Positions 16,324 to 24,275 of a stretch of DNA of 64,000 nucleotides are shown here, in pieces. The notes below the pieces were generated by a model. The model saw nothing but the letters and a program-made list of their open reading frames with translations. It searched no databases and was not told where the DNA came from. The translations under genes were made by a program, and so were the position numbers. Numbering within the stretch: the stretch's first letter is position 1; the number at the start of each line of letters is the position of its first letter. The stretch comes from Pseudomonas fluorescens (GTDB lineage Bacteria; Pseudomonadota; Gammaproteobacteria; Pseudomonadales; Pseudomonadaceae): the NCBI RefSeq assembly GCF_001307155.1, contig NZ_CP012830.1:6260501-6324500 (forward strand), written 5' to 3'.

Positions 16324-17265
16324 TTAGGCATCAGGTGCTTTAAGGTCGAACAACAGCTCATCGGTTGCGCGATCAAAATGGTCGGTAAGGAAATCCAGCA
16401 ATACACGCACGCGGGGAATCCGATAACGATTGCCGTGTAATACCGCGTAGACGCCAGCCTCTCGGACACAAAAGTCAGGTAACAGGACTTTCAGTCGTCC
16501 AGCACGGACATCGGCTGCCGCATCCCAAATGGTCTTGCGTGCGATGCCATGTCCAGCCAACGCCCATGCGCGCGCGAGGGCGCCGTCGTTGGTTTCCCAT
16601 GCCTGGCTCATGGGAACGGTGTGGCTCCATTCCTGACCATCCACCACAAAGTGAAAGGTGTTCAATGGACCTGCAGACGTCACCAGCACGATGAACTTGT
16701 GGCCAGGCAAGTCAGCAGGGGTTTGGGGTTCACCGTATCGCGCCAGATAATCAGGCGAAGCACACAGTACTCGCCAGTTGGGAGCCAACTGCCTGGCGAT
16801 CATCGAGCTGTCATGCGGCTGTCCAAACCGGATTGCCAGATCGACATCGTCCTGCACCAGATTTGACACCGAGTCCGACAACATCAGCGCGACGCACAGT
16901 TCCGGGTGCAATGTACTGAATGTCTCAAGCCAGTCATTTAAAAGATTGCGGCCAAAATCGGCAGATGCGGATATCCGTACCTTGCCACGCACCTCTGTTT
17001 GACTGGCTTGAAGCCCCGCTTCCGCCTCATCGATAGCCCGCAATGCGACCCAGCATTGCTGCAAATAAAACCGACCTTCTTCCGTGAGGCGCAACTGACG
17101 CGTTGTGCGATCAAACAACTTGGTGCGCAGCGCCGCCTCAAGCTTGATAAGTCGCGCGCTGGCCGCGGCCGGCGACAGCGCCAGTTTGCGCCCTGCGGCA
17201 GACAAGCTGCCGAGTGCCGCCGCTTCGACAAACAAACGCATGTCGCCCAATCGGTCAGTAGCCAT
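16324..17265 (-). CDS. LysR-family regulator, partner of the MFS exporter
   Basis: A 313-residue LysR-type protein: HTH within residues 1-60 (DMRLFVEAAALGSLSAAGRK, LALSPAAASARLIKLE), then an effector domain of the CrgA/DsdC-like type. It is divergent from the MFS gene at 17364; the 98-base space holds a perfect 8-3-8 palindrome. A start two codons upstream (17271) is equally possible. Confidence 0.85.
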   Translation of the reverse strand: MATDRLGDMRLFVEAAALGSLSAAGRKLALSPAAASARLIKLEAALRTKLFDRTTRQLRLTEEGRFYLQQCWVALRAIDEAEAGLQASQTEVRGKVRISASADFGRNLLNDWLETFSTLHPELCVALMLSDSVSNLVQDDVDLAIRFGQPHDSSMIARQLAPNWRVLCASPDYLARYGEPQTPADLPGHKFIVLVTSAGPLNTFHFVVDGQEWSHTVPMSQAWETNDGALARAWALAGHGIARKTIWDAAADVRAGRLKVLLPDFCVREAGVYAVLHGNRYRIPRVRVLLDFLTDHFDRATDELLFDLKAPDA

Positions 17266-17276
17266 ATTCAATTCAA

Positions 17277-17295
17277 ATTTGATGGTTCATCAAAT
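17277..17295. promoter_or_regulatory. Perfect palindromic operator candidate
   Basis: ATTTGATG-GTT-CATCAAAT, eight-base arms with a three-base centre, right upstream of the LysR start codon. A further ATCAAAT lies at about 17308-17314. Position suits autoregulation and control of the divergent MFS gene. Confidence 0.6.
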
Positions 17296-17363
17296 GGTAG
17301 GCCAATTATCAAATACGAAGCAATTCATCACACTCACGTCTCCCATTCCTCTGAGCACAGGTC

Positions 17364-18572
17364 ATGACTTCGCAATTTGAAAATGGCTCTTTAACGACAT
17401 CGGGCGATACCGAATACCTCACTACCGGGCGTCTCCCATTGGCGGCCCTGTTGGCGCTGACAATGGGGAGCTTTATCGCCACCGCCAACGAAACGGTGCC
17501 AGCAGGACTTTTGCCGCAAATCGCCGAGGCATTTGGTGTGTCGCAAGCGTGGGCTGGTCAGATGGTGACCCTATGTGCACTGGGCTCAGGGTTAGCGGCT
17601 ATTCCATTGACTCTCGCGTTGCAGGGCTGGCGTCGGCGCTTGGTGCTATTACTGGCTGTCGGGGTGTTTTGCGCCTGTAATGCGGTGACCGCCCTGTCGC
17701 CCTGGTTTTCATTGACGCTGGCTGCCCGCTTCATGGTGGGTATCGCAACCGGTCTGGCCTGGAGCCTGCTGGCCGGCTACGCCAGACGATTAGTCGCCCC
17801 ACAGCAGCACGGTCGCGCTATGGCGCTGGCCATGCTCGGCATCCCTTTGGCACTTGCCCTAGGCGTACCGCTAAGTGCCTGGCTCGGTAAGCTGCTGGGA
17901 TGGCGTTGTGTGTTCGGGACTCTCTCAGGACTCAGCCTTTTGCTGATGGCCTGGATATATCTGAAAGTGCCTGATTATCCCGGACAACGCTCCGATCGCC
18001 GCTTGCCGCTACGCAGGGTCCTGCAAACCCCAGGCGTGCGGCCCGTGCTGGCGGTGGTCATGCTCTGGATCCTGGCCCACTACACCCTCTATACCTATAT
18101 TGCTGCGTTCCTGGCTTCTGTTGGATTGGCCGATCAGATAGATCGGGGCCTCCTTTCATTCGGTATTGCGGCCTTGTTCGGTCTATGGATGATCGGCACG
18201 CTGATTGATGGCAGGCTTCGGAGTCTGGTACTGCTCAGCCTGACAGCATTCATCCTGGTTTCGTTTGCCCTGGGCCTGGGTGACCTGCCCGTCAGTGCGA
18301 TCTATATCGGCATCGTCCTGTGGGGGATGAGCTTCGGTGGTGCGCCAACCTTATTGCAAACCTCCTTGGCTGATGTTGCCAGTGACGGCGCTGATATTGC
18401 GCAATCAATGTTGGTGACCGTCTTCAATCTGGCGTTTGCAGGCAGTGGTGTGATCGGCGGCATTCTCTTGGAAACATGGGGGGCAGGTGCTATTCCCTGG
18501 GTAGCGCTGGCATTGTTGCTACCAGCGCTGTTGATTGTTTCGATAGCCAAGGGACATGCTTTCGGGCGTTAA
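17364..18572 (+). CDS. MFS transporter (sugar-efflux/drug-resistance type)
   Basis: A 402-residue, 12-helix major-facilitator protein. It belongs with the AraJ/Cmr-like DHA1 group: NETVPAGLLPQIAEAFGVSQ near the first loop, ARFMVGIATGLAWSLLAGYA in helix 4, ALALGVPLSAWLGKLLGWR in helix 5. Such carriers export drugs or sugars by proton antiport. It diverges from a LysR gene which probably controls it. Confidence 0.85.
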   Translation: MTSQFENGSLTTSGDTEYLTTGRLPLAALLALTMGSFIATANETVPAGLLPQIAEAFGVSQAWAGQMVTLCALGSGLAAIPLTLALQGWRRRLVLLLAVGVFCACNAVTALSPWFSLTLAARFMVGIATGLAWSLLAGYARRLVAPQQHGRAMALAMLGIPLALALGVPLSAWLGKLLGWRCVFGTLSGLSLLLMAWIYLKVPDYPGQRSDRRLPLRRVLQTPGVRPVLAVVMLWILAHYTLYTYIAAFLASVGLADQIDRGLLSFGIAALFGLWMIGTLIDGRLRSLVLLSLTAFILVSFALGLGDLPVSAIYIGIVLWGMSFGGAPTLLQTSLADVASDGADIAQSMLVTVFNLAFAGSGVIGGILLETWGAGAIPWVALALLLPALLIVSIAKGHAFGR

Positions 18573-18620
18573 CTACTGCCGAGGCGTTCCGATTGAAAAG
18601 TGGACACCCATTTTCGTCCT

Positions 18621-18712
18621 GGGCTATTTGTCCAACATCCACGGGATCTGACAGGCAGCATTGGGTCGTTTGCGGCCAATCGCAACAGGCAGCCATCGGC
18701 CATTCAGGGTCG
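18621..18712. repeat. Partial duplication tail plus dispersed repeat B
   Basis: 18621-18669 (GGGCTATTTGTCCAACATCC to TTGGGTCG) is the third copy of the segment at 3522-3569 and 19948-19995. It runs into a B core (CAACAGGCAGCCATCGGCC). Immediately before it, 18597-18616 GAAAAGTGGACACCCATTTT recalls 161-180 read on the other strand. The gap 18573-18765 has no gene. Confidence 0.65.
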
Positions 18713-18765
18713 TAACCTAAGTACTAAACCTAGCGTTCTCATTGCCCTCCAGACATCGGGCGATG

Positions 18766-19104
18766 TCAGGTACATATCAGCTCTGAATCAAGCCAAACGT
18801 CTTCAAAATTATTGCCGTCAATGTAAAAACGATAGCCTGGCGGCAAATCGAGGTATCCGACAACTTCCGGTAGATAGTCCGTGATGTGTCCTACATGCAG
18901 GGGTGAAAAAAAATCATCAGCCTCGGACCACTCCATACCGCACCACAGGTACCAACCGTTTGTACCGTTTTCCGGCTTAACCCTTAGCCCGTTTATGGGC
19001 TGAAGCCCCAGAGTCCCCAGCGCTATCCCGACTTTTGATCCGGATTGTGGTCGATCTGGAGTAACTCCCTGCCATTCACAAACGCTTTGCTCCTTCCTTA
19101 CTCG
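18766..19104 (-). CDS. Imm33-like immunity-type protein
   Basis: A 112-residue soluble acidic protein. KEQSVCEWQGVTPD, then KVGIALGTLGLQPINGLR, GWYLWCGMEWSEADDFFSPL, and LDLPPGYRFYIDGNNFEDVW resemble the Imm33 immunity family from my memory of those proteins; not searched. The start at 19104 is chosen for GGAGAG nine bases upstream; the frame opens to 19137. Immunity proteins neutralise a matching toxin; no toxin gene is nearby, so it would be an orphan. Confidence 0.6.
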   Translation of the reverse strand, partial: RVRKEQSVCEWQGVTPDRPQSGSKVGIALGTLGLQPINGLRVKPENGTNGWYLWCGMEWSEADDFFSPLHVGHITDYLPEVVGYLDLPPGYRFYIDGNNFEDVWLDSELICT

Positions 19105-19164
19105 CATGGCGATACTCTCCGCAGATTTGGGTGCCATACAGTTCGCACTCTCATGGTTGGGGTG

Positions 19165-19232
19165 TAGGGCCTGGGCCGATTGCTGCCTGTCACGACTGGC
19201 CAGAATCGGACAGAAGCGGCCCCTGCAACGTC
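19165..19232. repeat. Dispersed repeat B copy
   Basis: GGGCCGATTGCTGCCTGTCA followed by CGACTGGCCAGAATCGG and ACAGAAGCGG: a B unit with both half-motifs, one in each direction. Confidence 0.6.
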
Positions 19233-19342
19233 GTTTGTAGCGGATTGAGCCCTGGATTGCGCAAATATGCAGTCAGCAATTGACTTCACCTTGCAAGACC
19301 GCCATACCTGTTTTTTCCAACGTGGCGAAGGTTAATCTGACA

Positions 19343-19669
19343 ATGGTGCAAGTGGATACAAATCTGATTACTGACTGGCAAACATTCCACAGTGTTTTCG
19401 CAGAAAAGTTCGGATTTCCTAGCTTCTACGGCCGCAATATGGACGCCTGGGTTGATTGTCTTTCATACCTCGATGATCCCAGCGCAGAAATGTCGTCTAT
19501 CCACGTTCAAAGCGGACAAACGCTTTCATTGGTCATCGACAATGCCCAGAGCTTCAAGCACCGCTGTCCTGAACAATTTGAAGCGCTTGTGGAATGTGCA
19601 GCTTTTGTGAACTGGCGAATCGTCGTTGCTGGCGGCACCCCGCTCCTGGCACTTGCTTTCAATGTTTAA
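19343..19669 (+). CDS. Barstar-family protein
   Basis: A 108-residue protein with the barstar layout: TNLITDWQTFHSVFAEKFGF, then PSFYGRNMDAWVDCLSYLDD, the hallmark segment (FYGRNxDAxxDCL). Barstar binds and blocks barnase-type RNases. The start at 19343 has GAAGG upstream; an upstream ATG at 19280 is less likely. No ribonuclease gene is adjacent, so this is an orphan inhibitor. Its neighbours are repeat B upstream and a half repeat A 10 bases downstream. Confidence 0.8.
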   Translation: MVQVDTNLITDWQTFHSVFAEKFGFPSFYGRNMDAWVDCLSYLDDPSAEMSSIHVQSGQTLSLVIDNAQSFKHRCPEQFEALVECAAFVNWRIVVAGGTPLLALAFNV

Positions 19670-19678
19670 GTGCTGGTG

Positions 19679-19705
19679 TGAAAAGGGGACAGATTTATTT
19701 TTCAC
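19679..19705. repeat. Repeat A, half element
   Basis: GTGAAAAGGGGACAG-ATTTATTTTTCAC; only one arm of the longer element is present. Confidence 0.6.
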
Positions 19706-19874
19706 ACGCTGCCTTGACCACGCGTTGCGCGGCGGCAAGCCTGGCGCGAGGTGGCTCGTCATCGTAGTGTTCGACGTAAATCAAACGGCTGCCGAACTGG
19801 AACTCGCATTGCCAGACACCCGAGGGAGTACGCCAGTGGCCAAGCATGGTTTCGGTCAGTAGATTGATGTCCAT
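19705..19874 (-). pseudogene. 5' fragment of the 161-aa gene at 2963-3448
   Basis: Encodes residues 1-57 of the uncharacterised protein (start codon 19872-19874), then stops matching at 19705, where repeat A begins. About two thirds of the gene is missing. Confidence 0.85.
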
Positions 19875-19995
19875 ATCGGTACTACACAGATGGGAAGGTG
19901 CTCAGGTTACCCTTACAAGCACCATCCTGGAAATGCCGTAGGCGCTTGGGCTATTTGTCCAACATCCACGGGATCTGACCGGCAGCATTGGTTCG
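19705..19995. repeat. Direct repeat, copy 2 (partner 3278-3569)
   Basis: Nearly identical to 3278-3569; its left limit coincides with the end of the half repeat A element, so the junction lies exactly at a repeat. Confidence 0.9.
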
Positions 19996-20036
19996 ATGGT
20001 AGCCCTTCGCGACAGACAGCAATCGGCCAAAAGTAG
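19976..20036. repeat. Dispersed repeat B copy
   Basis: GCGACAGACAGCAATCGGCC then AAAAGTAGACCTT; good match to the B core. Confidence 0.65.
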
Positions 20037-20046
20037 ACCTTCAAAG

Positions 20047-20432
20047 CTAGCCCTCAAGGTCGCGCATTATTTCTAGGACCATCGGCTTCGTGTACTTCTC
20101 ACTTGGGTCGGTACCCGGTGTGTCGTTACTGCGAATCCATTCGCCTTGATCGAACGCGTGATAGAGCGAGAAGGCTGGCTCTGGGAGATCGCCAACCATG
20201 CCCAAGTCAACTATGGCGCTTATGATCCCGTTCATGACACCGTCGCAAAACTCATAGGTCAGAGATCCAATAGAAAGCCCTCGGCAACCTCAATGGATAG
20301 CTCGTTCAGCACTTCTTCTGGGGCAACTCCAAACTTCTGGCAAGTCGCATCAAGACTACTCAGCGTTAAATTACTTTCTTGAGCTTCAACTGATAGTGCC
20401 TGAAGTTCATTTTTCGGTAACACCCTAGTCAT
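20047..20432 (-). pseudogene. Frameshifted small soluble protein gene
   Basis: From ATG at 20430-20432 (AGAGGT upstream) the frame codes 57 residues (MTRVLPKNELQALSVEAQES onward to EGFLLDL) and stops with TGA. In another frame, overlapping just after, the sequence continues with YEFCDGVMNGIISAIVDLGM and goes on to PAFSLYHAFDQGEWIRSND and a stop at 20047. Joined, the two parts give one protein of about 127 residues, so a one- or two-base indel near 20262 seems to have broken the gene. The joined product has the look of a small immunity-type protein; family not identified. Confidence 0.65.
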
Positions 20433-20472
20433 GAGGACCTCTTTCAGCTAAGGGCGAAGACGGTGCTGGTTT

Positions 20473-20769
20473 TCACTCATAAAACTTGCCGGCCAGCAGA
20501 ATTGCCGCACAGCGCTGCCATACGTTCAATACAGCAACGTCTATCAGGGAACGTCTAGTACTGGCGGTTGCCCATGAAGCCGCGGCATCAAGAAACGAGT
20601 CAACCGACCCGTTCTCCCACCCCAAGGCACCTGGCCCATAGGGAGATGATGGAGAAGTCTCTTCCTGCAAACGCTCGCTGGCAAAATCAGAGCCAAGAGC
20701 CTCGATAAATCTGATGAAGGACTCCTCATCACTCACGCGTTCCAACAACTCATGAAGATCTATAGGCAT
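20473..20769 (-). CDS. DUF7660-like small protein
   Basis: A 98-residue protein. ERVSDEESFIRFIEALGSDF, then PSSPYGPGALGWENGSVDSF, LDAAASWA, and the C-terminal WQRCAAILLAGKFYE fit the DUF7660 pattern as I remember it. These small proteins are common next to toxin/immunity loci; function unknown. Start at the second of two ATGs (20769) because AGG is six bases before it; the alternative is 20775. Confidence 0.65.
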   Translation of the reverse strand: MPIDLHELLERVSDEESFIRFIEALGSDFASERLQEETSPSSPYGPGALGWENGSVDSFLDAAASWATASTRRSLIDVAVLNVWQRCAAILLAGKFYE

Positions 20770-20851
20770 AGGCATCCTGGCAGCGGCGTAATGACAAAAT
20801 AGTGCTGAACGACATGCTGCTATGCAGCAACATAGGCGGTCAACCTCGGGT

Positions 20852-20921
20852 GAAAAGGAGACAGACTTACTTATCTGCCATCAGCCTCGACGCAATGAAA
20901 AATAAATCTGTCCCCATTTTC
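20852..20921. repeat. Repeat A, full copy, inverted
   Basis: Reverse complement of the element at 23221-23290: GAAAAGGAGACAGACTTACT at one end, AAATAAATCTGTCCCC at the other, with the shared centre GCCATCAGCCTCGACGCAAT. Confidence 0.75.
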
Positions 20922-21104
20922 CCCGATGGCCGTTAAGCCGTGCCGACTGGTTCAAACTCATAATCGCAGCCGCACGTGTACCGCTGCGTAAGGAGCCCGC
21001 GAATAGCCAGTTTGAACGCCCGAAAGCCCATGGCCGGATTTGATTTACACATCAGTGAATTGCTCCGGATTTGCTAGACACATGATGTTTGCTTTGGGTC
21101 GAAA

Positions 21105-21275
21105 GCAGCTTTTCGTGACTTGCAGCTATTGGCCGATAGCAGTCGCTTAAAAGCGACCGCTTACGGCCGAGGCTGTGTAAAAACTTTTTTGATCGTAATA
21201 GGTCGCTGAATTCGACACAAAAATTGCGCTCCTACGCAAATTTCAGGTCTGCTGAGTTGCCGAGTGCCAGCATTC
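21105..21275. repeat. Repeat B copy followed by a probable IS-end remnant
   Basis: 21112-21145 holds a B core (TGCAGCTATTGGCCGATAGC, AGTCGCT). From about 21172 the sequence GGCTGTGTAAAAACTTTTTT and the following stretch to 21275 recall the ends of Pseudomonas insertion sequences, but no transposase is present, so this is tentative. The 500-base gap 20776-21275 has no gene. Confidence 0.4.
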
Positions 21276-22328
21276 CTAGAGCTCCACTTTGTTGTTCGCG
21301 GACTGCGTCAAAAACTCGGTGATCAGTGACGTAACCTGCTGTTGGATTACCTCGCGTGGGCGAGCATTGTCGCCATCCCCGCAAATGATGCCATCGCCAG
21401 GAATGTCCTCTTCGAGCAATGCCACTGCACCTGGTTTGCAAATCGACAAGAAGCTGAAATGGCTGGCGTCACTTATCTCGACATAGCGGCTGGACGCTTG
21501 GGGCAGGCGTGTGGCCAGGTTGGCGGACTCCAACTGAGCAGGCAGTTCCACCGATGGTGCGCCGGCAGCGATAACTAGCACCGGCACCGGCAGTGCCGCA
21601 AGGCTCTCATCGGTCATCCCGCGCGAGAGTCCCAGGTCCAAAGAAACCACAGCGGTGACGCGTTGATCGCGCAAATCGCCGGCCAGACCAGCCTTTAATG
21701 CCGGAGTACTCTCAGGGTTGATCTTTTGATAATTGGTGCAACTGGATAACTGCGGATGGAGTTTGCAGTCACGGGCAAACAGGGCCGGGTCGAAACGAGC
21801 ACCGGCGATCTCCATTGCAGTCCAGCCGCCGAGTGAATGGCCCACTACAGCAATTTGACGCTTTGCGACCACGCCAAATTTTTCAGGTTGAGTGGTGACC
21901 GCCTCAATGGCCCGATGCAGGTCAATGGGCCGCTGCCATAACTGCGCCGCCGCTTGCGGGCTGCGATCATGGGTCGTGGTGCCGGGGTGGTTGACCGCTG
22001 CGACAATGTAACCCTTATGGGCCAATGCACTCGCCAACCAGTTCTGATTGTTCCAATTGCCTCTGAATCCATGGGAGAGCACCACCAATGGGTGCTCGCC
22101 AGCAGAAGGTGGCGCGTTGCGAACCGCAGAAGCACCGACAAACACCACATCGTCGCCGATCAACTGTGGGGTGACGGTCGTTGTACTGGGATACCAGACG
22201 ACCATCTCCAGCGGACGCTCATTGTGTGGATCCGGCAGGGTGGAGGATTGGAAGCCGACAGAGTTGACGTCAGCGAGAGCGTTGGTCGTCAGACAGGTTA
22301 AAAGCAGGGCACCGAGAGCTGTTTTCAA
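21276..22328 (-). CDS. Exported alpha/beta hydrolase (dienelactone hydrolase/PAF-AH-like)
   Basis: A 350-residue protein with a signal peptide (residues 1-19, ending NALA). Oxyanion-loop HGFRG is at 86-90, the nucleophile elbow GHSLGG has S165, and a likely catalytic histidine is H290 in DASHFSFL. LVVLSHGFRGNWNNQNWLAS and AAVNHPGTTTHDRSP match the platelet-activating-factor acetylhydrolase-like/dienelactone group. Probably a periplasmic or secreted esterase or lipase; substrate unknown. It is isolated from other metabolic genes within the repeat-rich zone. Confidence 0.8.
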   Translation of the reverse strand: MKTALGALLLTCLTTNALADVNSVGFQSSTLPDPHNERPLEMVVWYPSTTTVTPQLIGDDVVFVGASAVRNAPPSAGEHPLVVLSHGFRGNWNNQNWLASALAHKGYIVAAVNHPGTTTHDRSPQAAAQLWQRPIDLHRAIEAVTTQPEKFGVVAKRQIAVVGHSLGGWTAMEIAGARFDPALFARDCKLHPQLSSCTNYQKINPESTPALKAGLAGDLRDQRVTAVVSLDLGLSRGMTDESLAALPVPVLVIAAGAPSVELPAQLESANLATRLPQASSRYVEISDASHFSFLSICKPGAVALLEEDIPGDGIICGDGDNARPREVIQQQVTSLITEFLTQSANNKVEL

Positions 22329-22499
22329 TGGGGTTGTCTTCCTTGATTTAGAGAGGGGTTCAGAACCTGAAACCCAACGATAGCGTGCATCACATCTCGC
22401 AAATTATAGAAATCCAGCGCCGTGAGCAGGTGAATCTACACCGACATTAAAGCCGATACTCCGACTGACATTCATAGTTTTCGTTATCTGCATTGACCG

Positions 22500-22590
22500 G
22501 TTGAATCCACAGCCGATTTCTGTCTTTCACGACCCGGCTGAAACCGACCCATGGCGGACAATATTCCGATTACTGGCCGAGAACTGGGTC
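22500..22590. repeat. Degenerate dispersed repeat B
   Basis: CAGCCGATTTCTGTCTTTCA and CGACCCGGCTGAAACCGACC resemble the reverse arm of B units; weaker than other copies. Confidence 0.4.
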
Positions 22591-22655
22591 GCGTATAGCT
22601 GCAATCGAATATCGTGACTATTCTTTTCGGTCATAGAGCCAAAAGGAGTCGGTCA

Positions 22656-23069
22656 ATGCCTCCCCTCACAAAACGTAGAGTTTTACTCACAGCAATGGCG
22701 TTGCTTGTAATGGTTCCGCCGACAATGGCTGCTGCGTTTTTCGGTGTTATGGGGCTGATGGTTTCAATCCCGAGTTTGTTACAAGGCGATTTCTCGGCTC
22801 CGCTGACACTCCCAATGGTAGTGTTCGGTTGGCTTGGGGTTTATTCGGGGTGGCGCATCTACTTTGGACTATTGAGGTCGCGTCCCAGATTCGGAAGCAA
22901 GGTCAGGCTGATGGTTGGCTTGTTGTGCGGAATGCTTGCAGCTGCGGTCATGATTTTCGGTGTTCATCCTCTTAGTGTCAGCATCGCGTTATTTGCGCCC
23001 AGCATCATCGTTGCAGCTATTTTGGCCGTGCTGATGTGGAGCATCCCTGCCGAAAATCACCGATCATAA
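22656..23069 (+). CDS. Small multi-span membrane protein, unrecognised
   Basis: A 137-residue hydrophobic protein with about four membrane segments (RRVLLTAMALLVMVPPTMAA; LPMVVFGWLGVYSGWRIYFG; MVGLLCGMLAAAVMIFG; LFAPSIIVAAILAVLMWSIP). AAGGAG eight bases upstream fixes the start. No family recognised; no operon partner. It may be an immunity protein to a membrane-active toxin, but that is only a guess from setting. Confidence 0.65.
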   Translation: MPPLTKRRVLLTAMALLVMVPPTMAAAFFGVMGLMVSIPSLLQGDFSAPLTLPMVVFGWLGVYSGWRIYFGLLRSRPRFGSKVRLMVGLLCGMLAAAVMIFGVHPLSVSIALFAPSIIVAAILAVLMWSIPAENHRS

Positions 23070-23144
23070 ACGCCAACCTTACGCGCCATACACTGAGGAT
23101 TGAGCCGCCCTTAATTTCGCAGACCGAATCTCCGCTACTGGCGA

Positions 23145-23212
23145 TTCGTGACAGGTAGCTTCTGGCCGATTCCTATCTGTCACGACTGACCGAAATCGAC
23201 TGTGGATTCAAT
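23145..23212. repeat. Dispersed repeat B copy
   Basis: GTGACAGGTAGCTTCTGGCC, then GATTCCTATCTGTCACGACT; both arms of the B unit are present in opposing directions, ten bases before repeat A copy 4. Confidence 0.55.
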
Positions 23213-23220
23213 CATCTAAC

Positions 23221-23290
23221 GAAAAGGGGACAGAATTATTTTTCATTGCGTCGAGGCAGATGGCAGATAAATAAGTCTGCCCCATGCTCA
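23221..23290. repeat. Repeat A, full copy
   Basis: GAAAAGGGGACAGAATTATT at one end, ATAAGTCTGCCCCATGCTC at the other, centre GCGTCGAGGCAGATGGCAG. Confidence 0.75.
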
Positions 23291-23310
23291 TTCTTTAGAT
23301 CCGCCACCGC

Positions 23311-23823
23311 TCAAGCGAGCGCCATCAGCCTGTTTACCCGCCTCACCAACCGCCAGTGGACGATCCACAGCGGCAACGCCAAAGCTCCCCCCAGCGAACC
23401 AAGTTCGTTGGGCAGCAACGAAACAATCTGCGCGGTACACCACCCCAACCCTGAGAACAGGCCAAAGCTTTTGAACGAACCCAGCGCTTTGTTATGCCTG
23501 GCTTCACGCCGTAGCGATCGGGCCACGTGAGCGACAATGAAAAAGTCTTCAATGAAGTTGTAAGGCAGCAGAAACATCAGCCATACACTTCGAGGCGACG
23601 CCACCCTGGATGGAGGTTTGACCAATGTCAGCGAACGCTGAAGGTCGCGGCAATAAAAGAATACGGCGATCAGGAACACCAGCGTCAATATCCACGCCCC
23701 GATGCTGCCCAATGCCTCCAGTTCGCTGAAGATTCCCCCGGCCACCGAAGGATGCACCAAGGGCCACGCCAACGCCCAGGCCACGGGGAGGGTCAGCAGA
23801 ACCTTGAAGACGACGAGCAACAT
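23311..23823 (-). CDS. Small membrane protein (intact copy of a duplicated gene)
   Basis: A 170-residue protein with three or four hydrophobic segments: residues 1-22 (MLLVVFKVLLTLPVAWALAW), 40-60 (GAWILTLVFLIAVFFYCRDL), about 83-100 (WLMFLLPYNFIEDFFIV), and 130-155. No family recognised. A cryptic duplicate at 2411-2817 is broken. The start at 23823 follows CAGGG; the frame extends to 23838 with a TTG. Confidence 0.7.
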   Translation of the reverse strand: MLLVVFKVLLTLPVAWALAWPLVHPSVAGGIFSELEALGSIGAWILTLVFLIAVFFYCRDLQRSLTLVKPPSRVASPRSVWLMFLLPYNFIEDFFIVAHVARSLRREARHNKALGSFKSFGLFSGLGWCTAQIVSLLPNELGSLGGALALPLWIVHWRLVRRVNRLMALA

Positions 23824-23914
23824 CGGCGAACCCTGCAATAAATGACAGTCGCCATTATGCCGCAGCGGATTTTGCCTTGAATGCGGTCACAGGTCGCAGG
23901 CGAGTCCCTACAAC

Positions 23915-23954
23915 GGGGGACGGATTGATTTTTCCGGAAATAAATCTGTCCCCT
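23915..23954. repeat. Repeat A, compact hairpin form
   Basis: GGGGGACGGATTGATTTTT and AAATAAATCTGTCCCC pair around a short loop (CCGG). Two arms without the central spacer of the longer copies. Confidence 0.65.
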
Positions 23955-24126
23955 ATTTTTATATGATCCTCGCTACACATTGCGCCGATCTCAAAGGTGG
24001 AAGCTGTAGGAGAGAGGTTTTTTGGTGATGCGGGCGGCTTGTTCTGCTCTGGAGCTGGGGCTTGCTCGCGATAGCGGTCCAACTCCCAACCGGTCAATCA
24101 CTGCCAAAACTGATAAGGACGCAGCT

Positions 24127-24162
24127 ATGCTCGACTCCCTGGAAAAAATGCTCGCCAAGGGT
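24127..24162 (+). pseudogene. Possible 5' remnant of a TPR-protein gene
   Basis: MLDSLEKMLAKG, preceded by an AAGGA ribosome site, matches the start of a small tetratricopeptide-repeat protein I know from Pseudomonas genomes (a start of the type SLEKMLAKGVDNALLRFGLG). After these 12 codons the similarity ends and the frame continues in unrelated sequence to a stop at 24210. Based on memory only. Confidence 0.35.
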
Positions 24163-24275
24163 GCCTGCTTAACTGACCGGCATTCACCGCTCCCCGCTCC
24201 AGCCAGATGAAATGATTTGAATCCAATACGCTCGTTGTAGAGAATCGCCACCTTTACCTCAAAAGGAAATGAGCG

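Larger units (their letters stand above)
23221..23915. repeat. Long direct repeat, copy 2 (partner 2332-2909)
   Basis: Contains repeat A (23221-23290) and the intact membrane-protein gene. Compared with 2332-2909 it has the 106 bases missing there. Confidence 0.9.
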
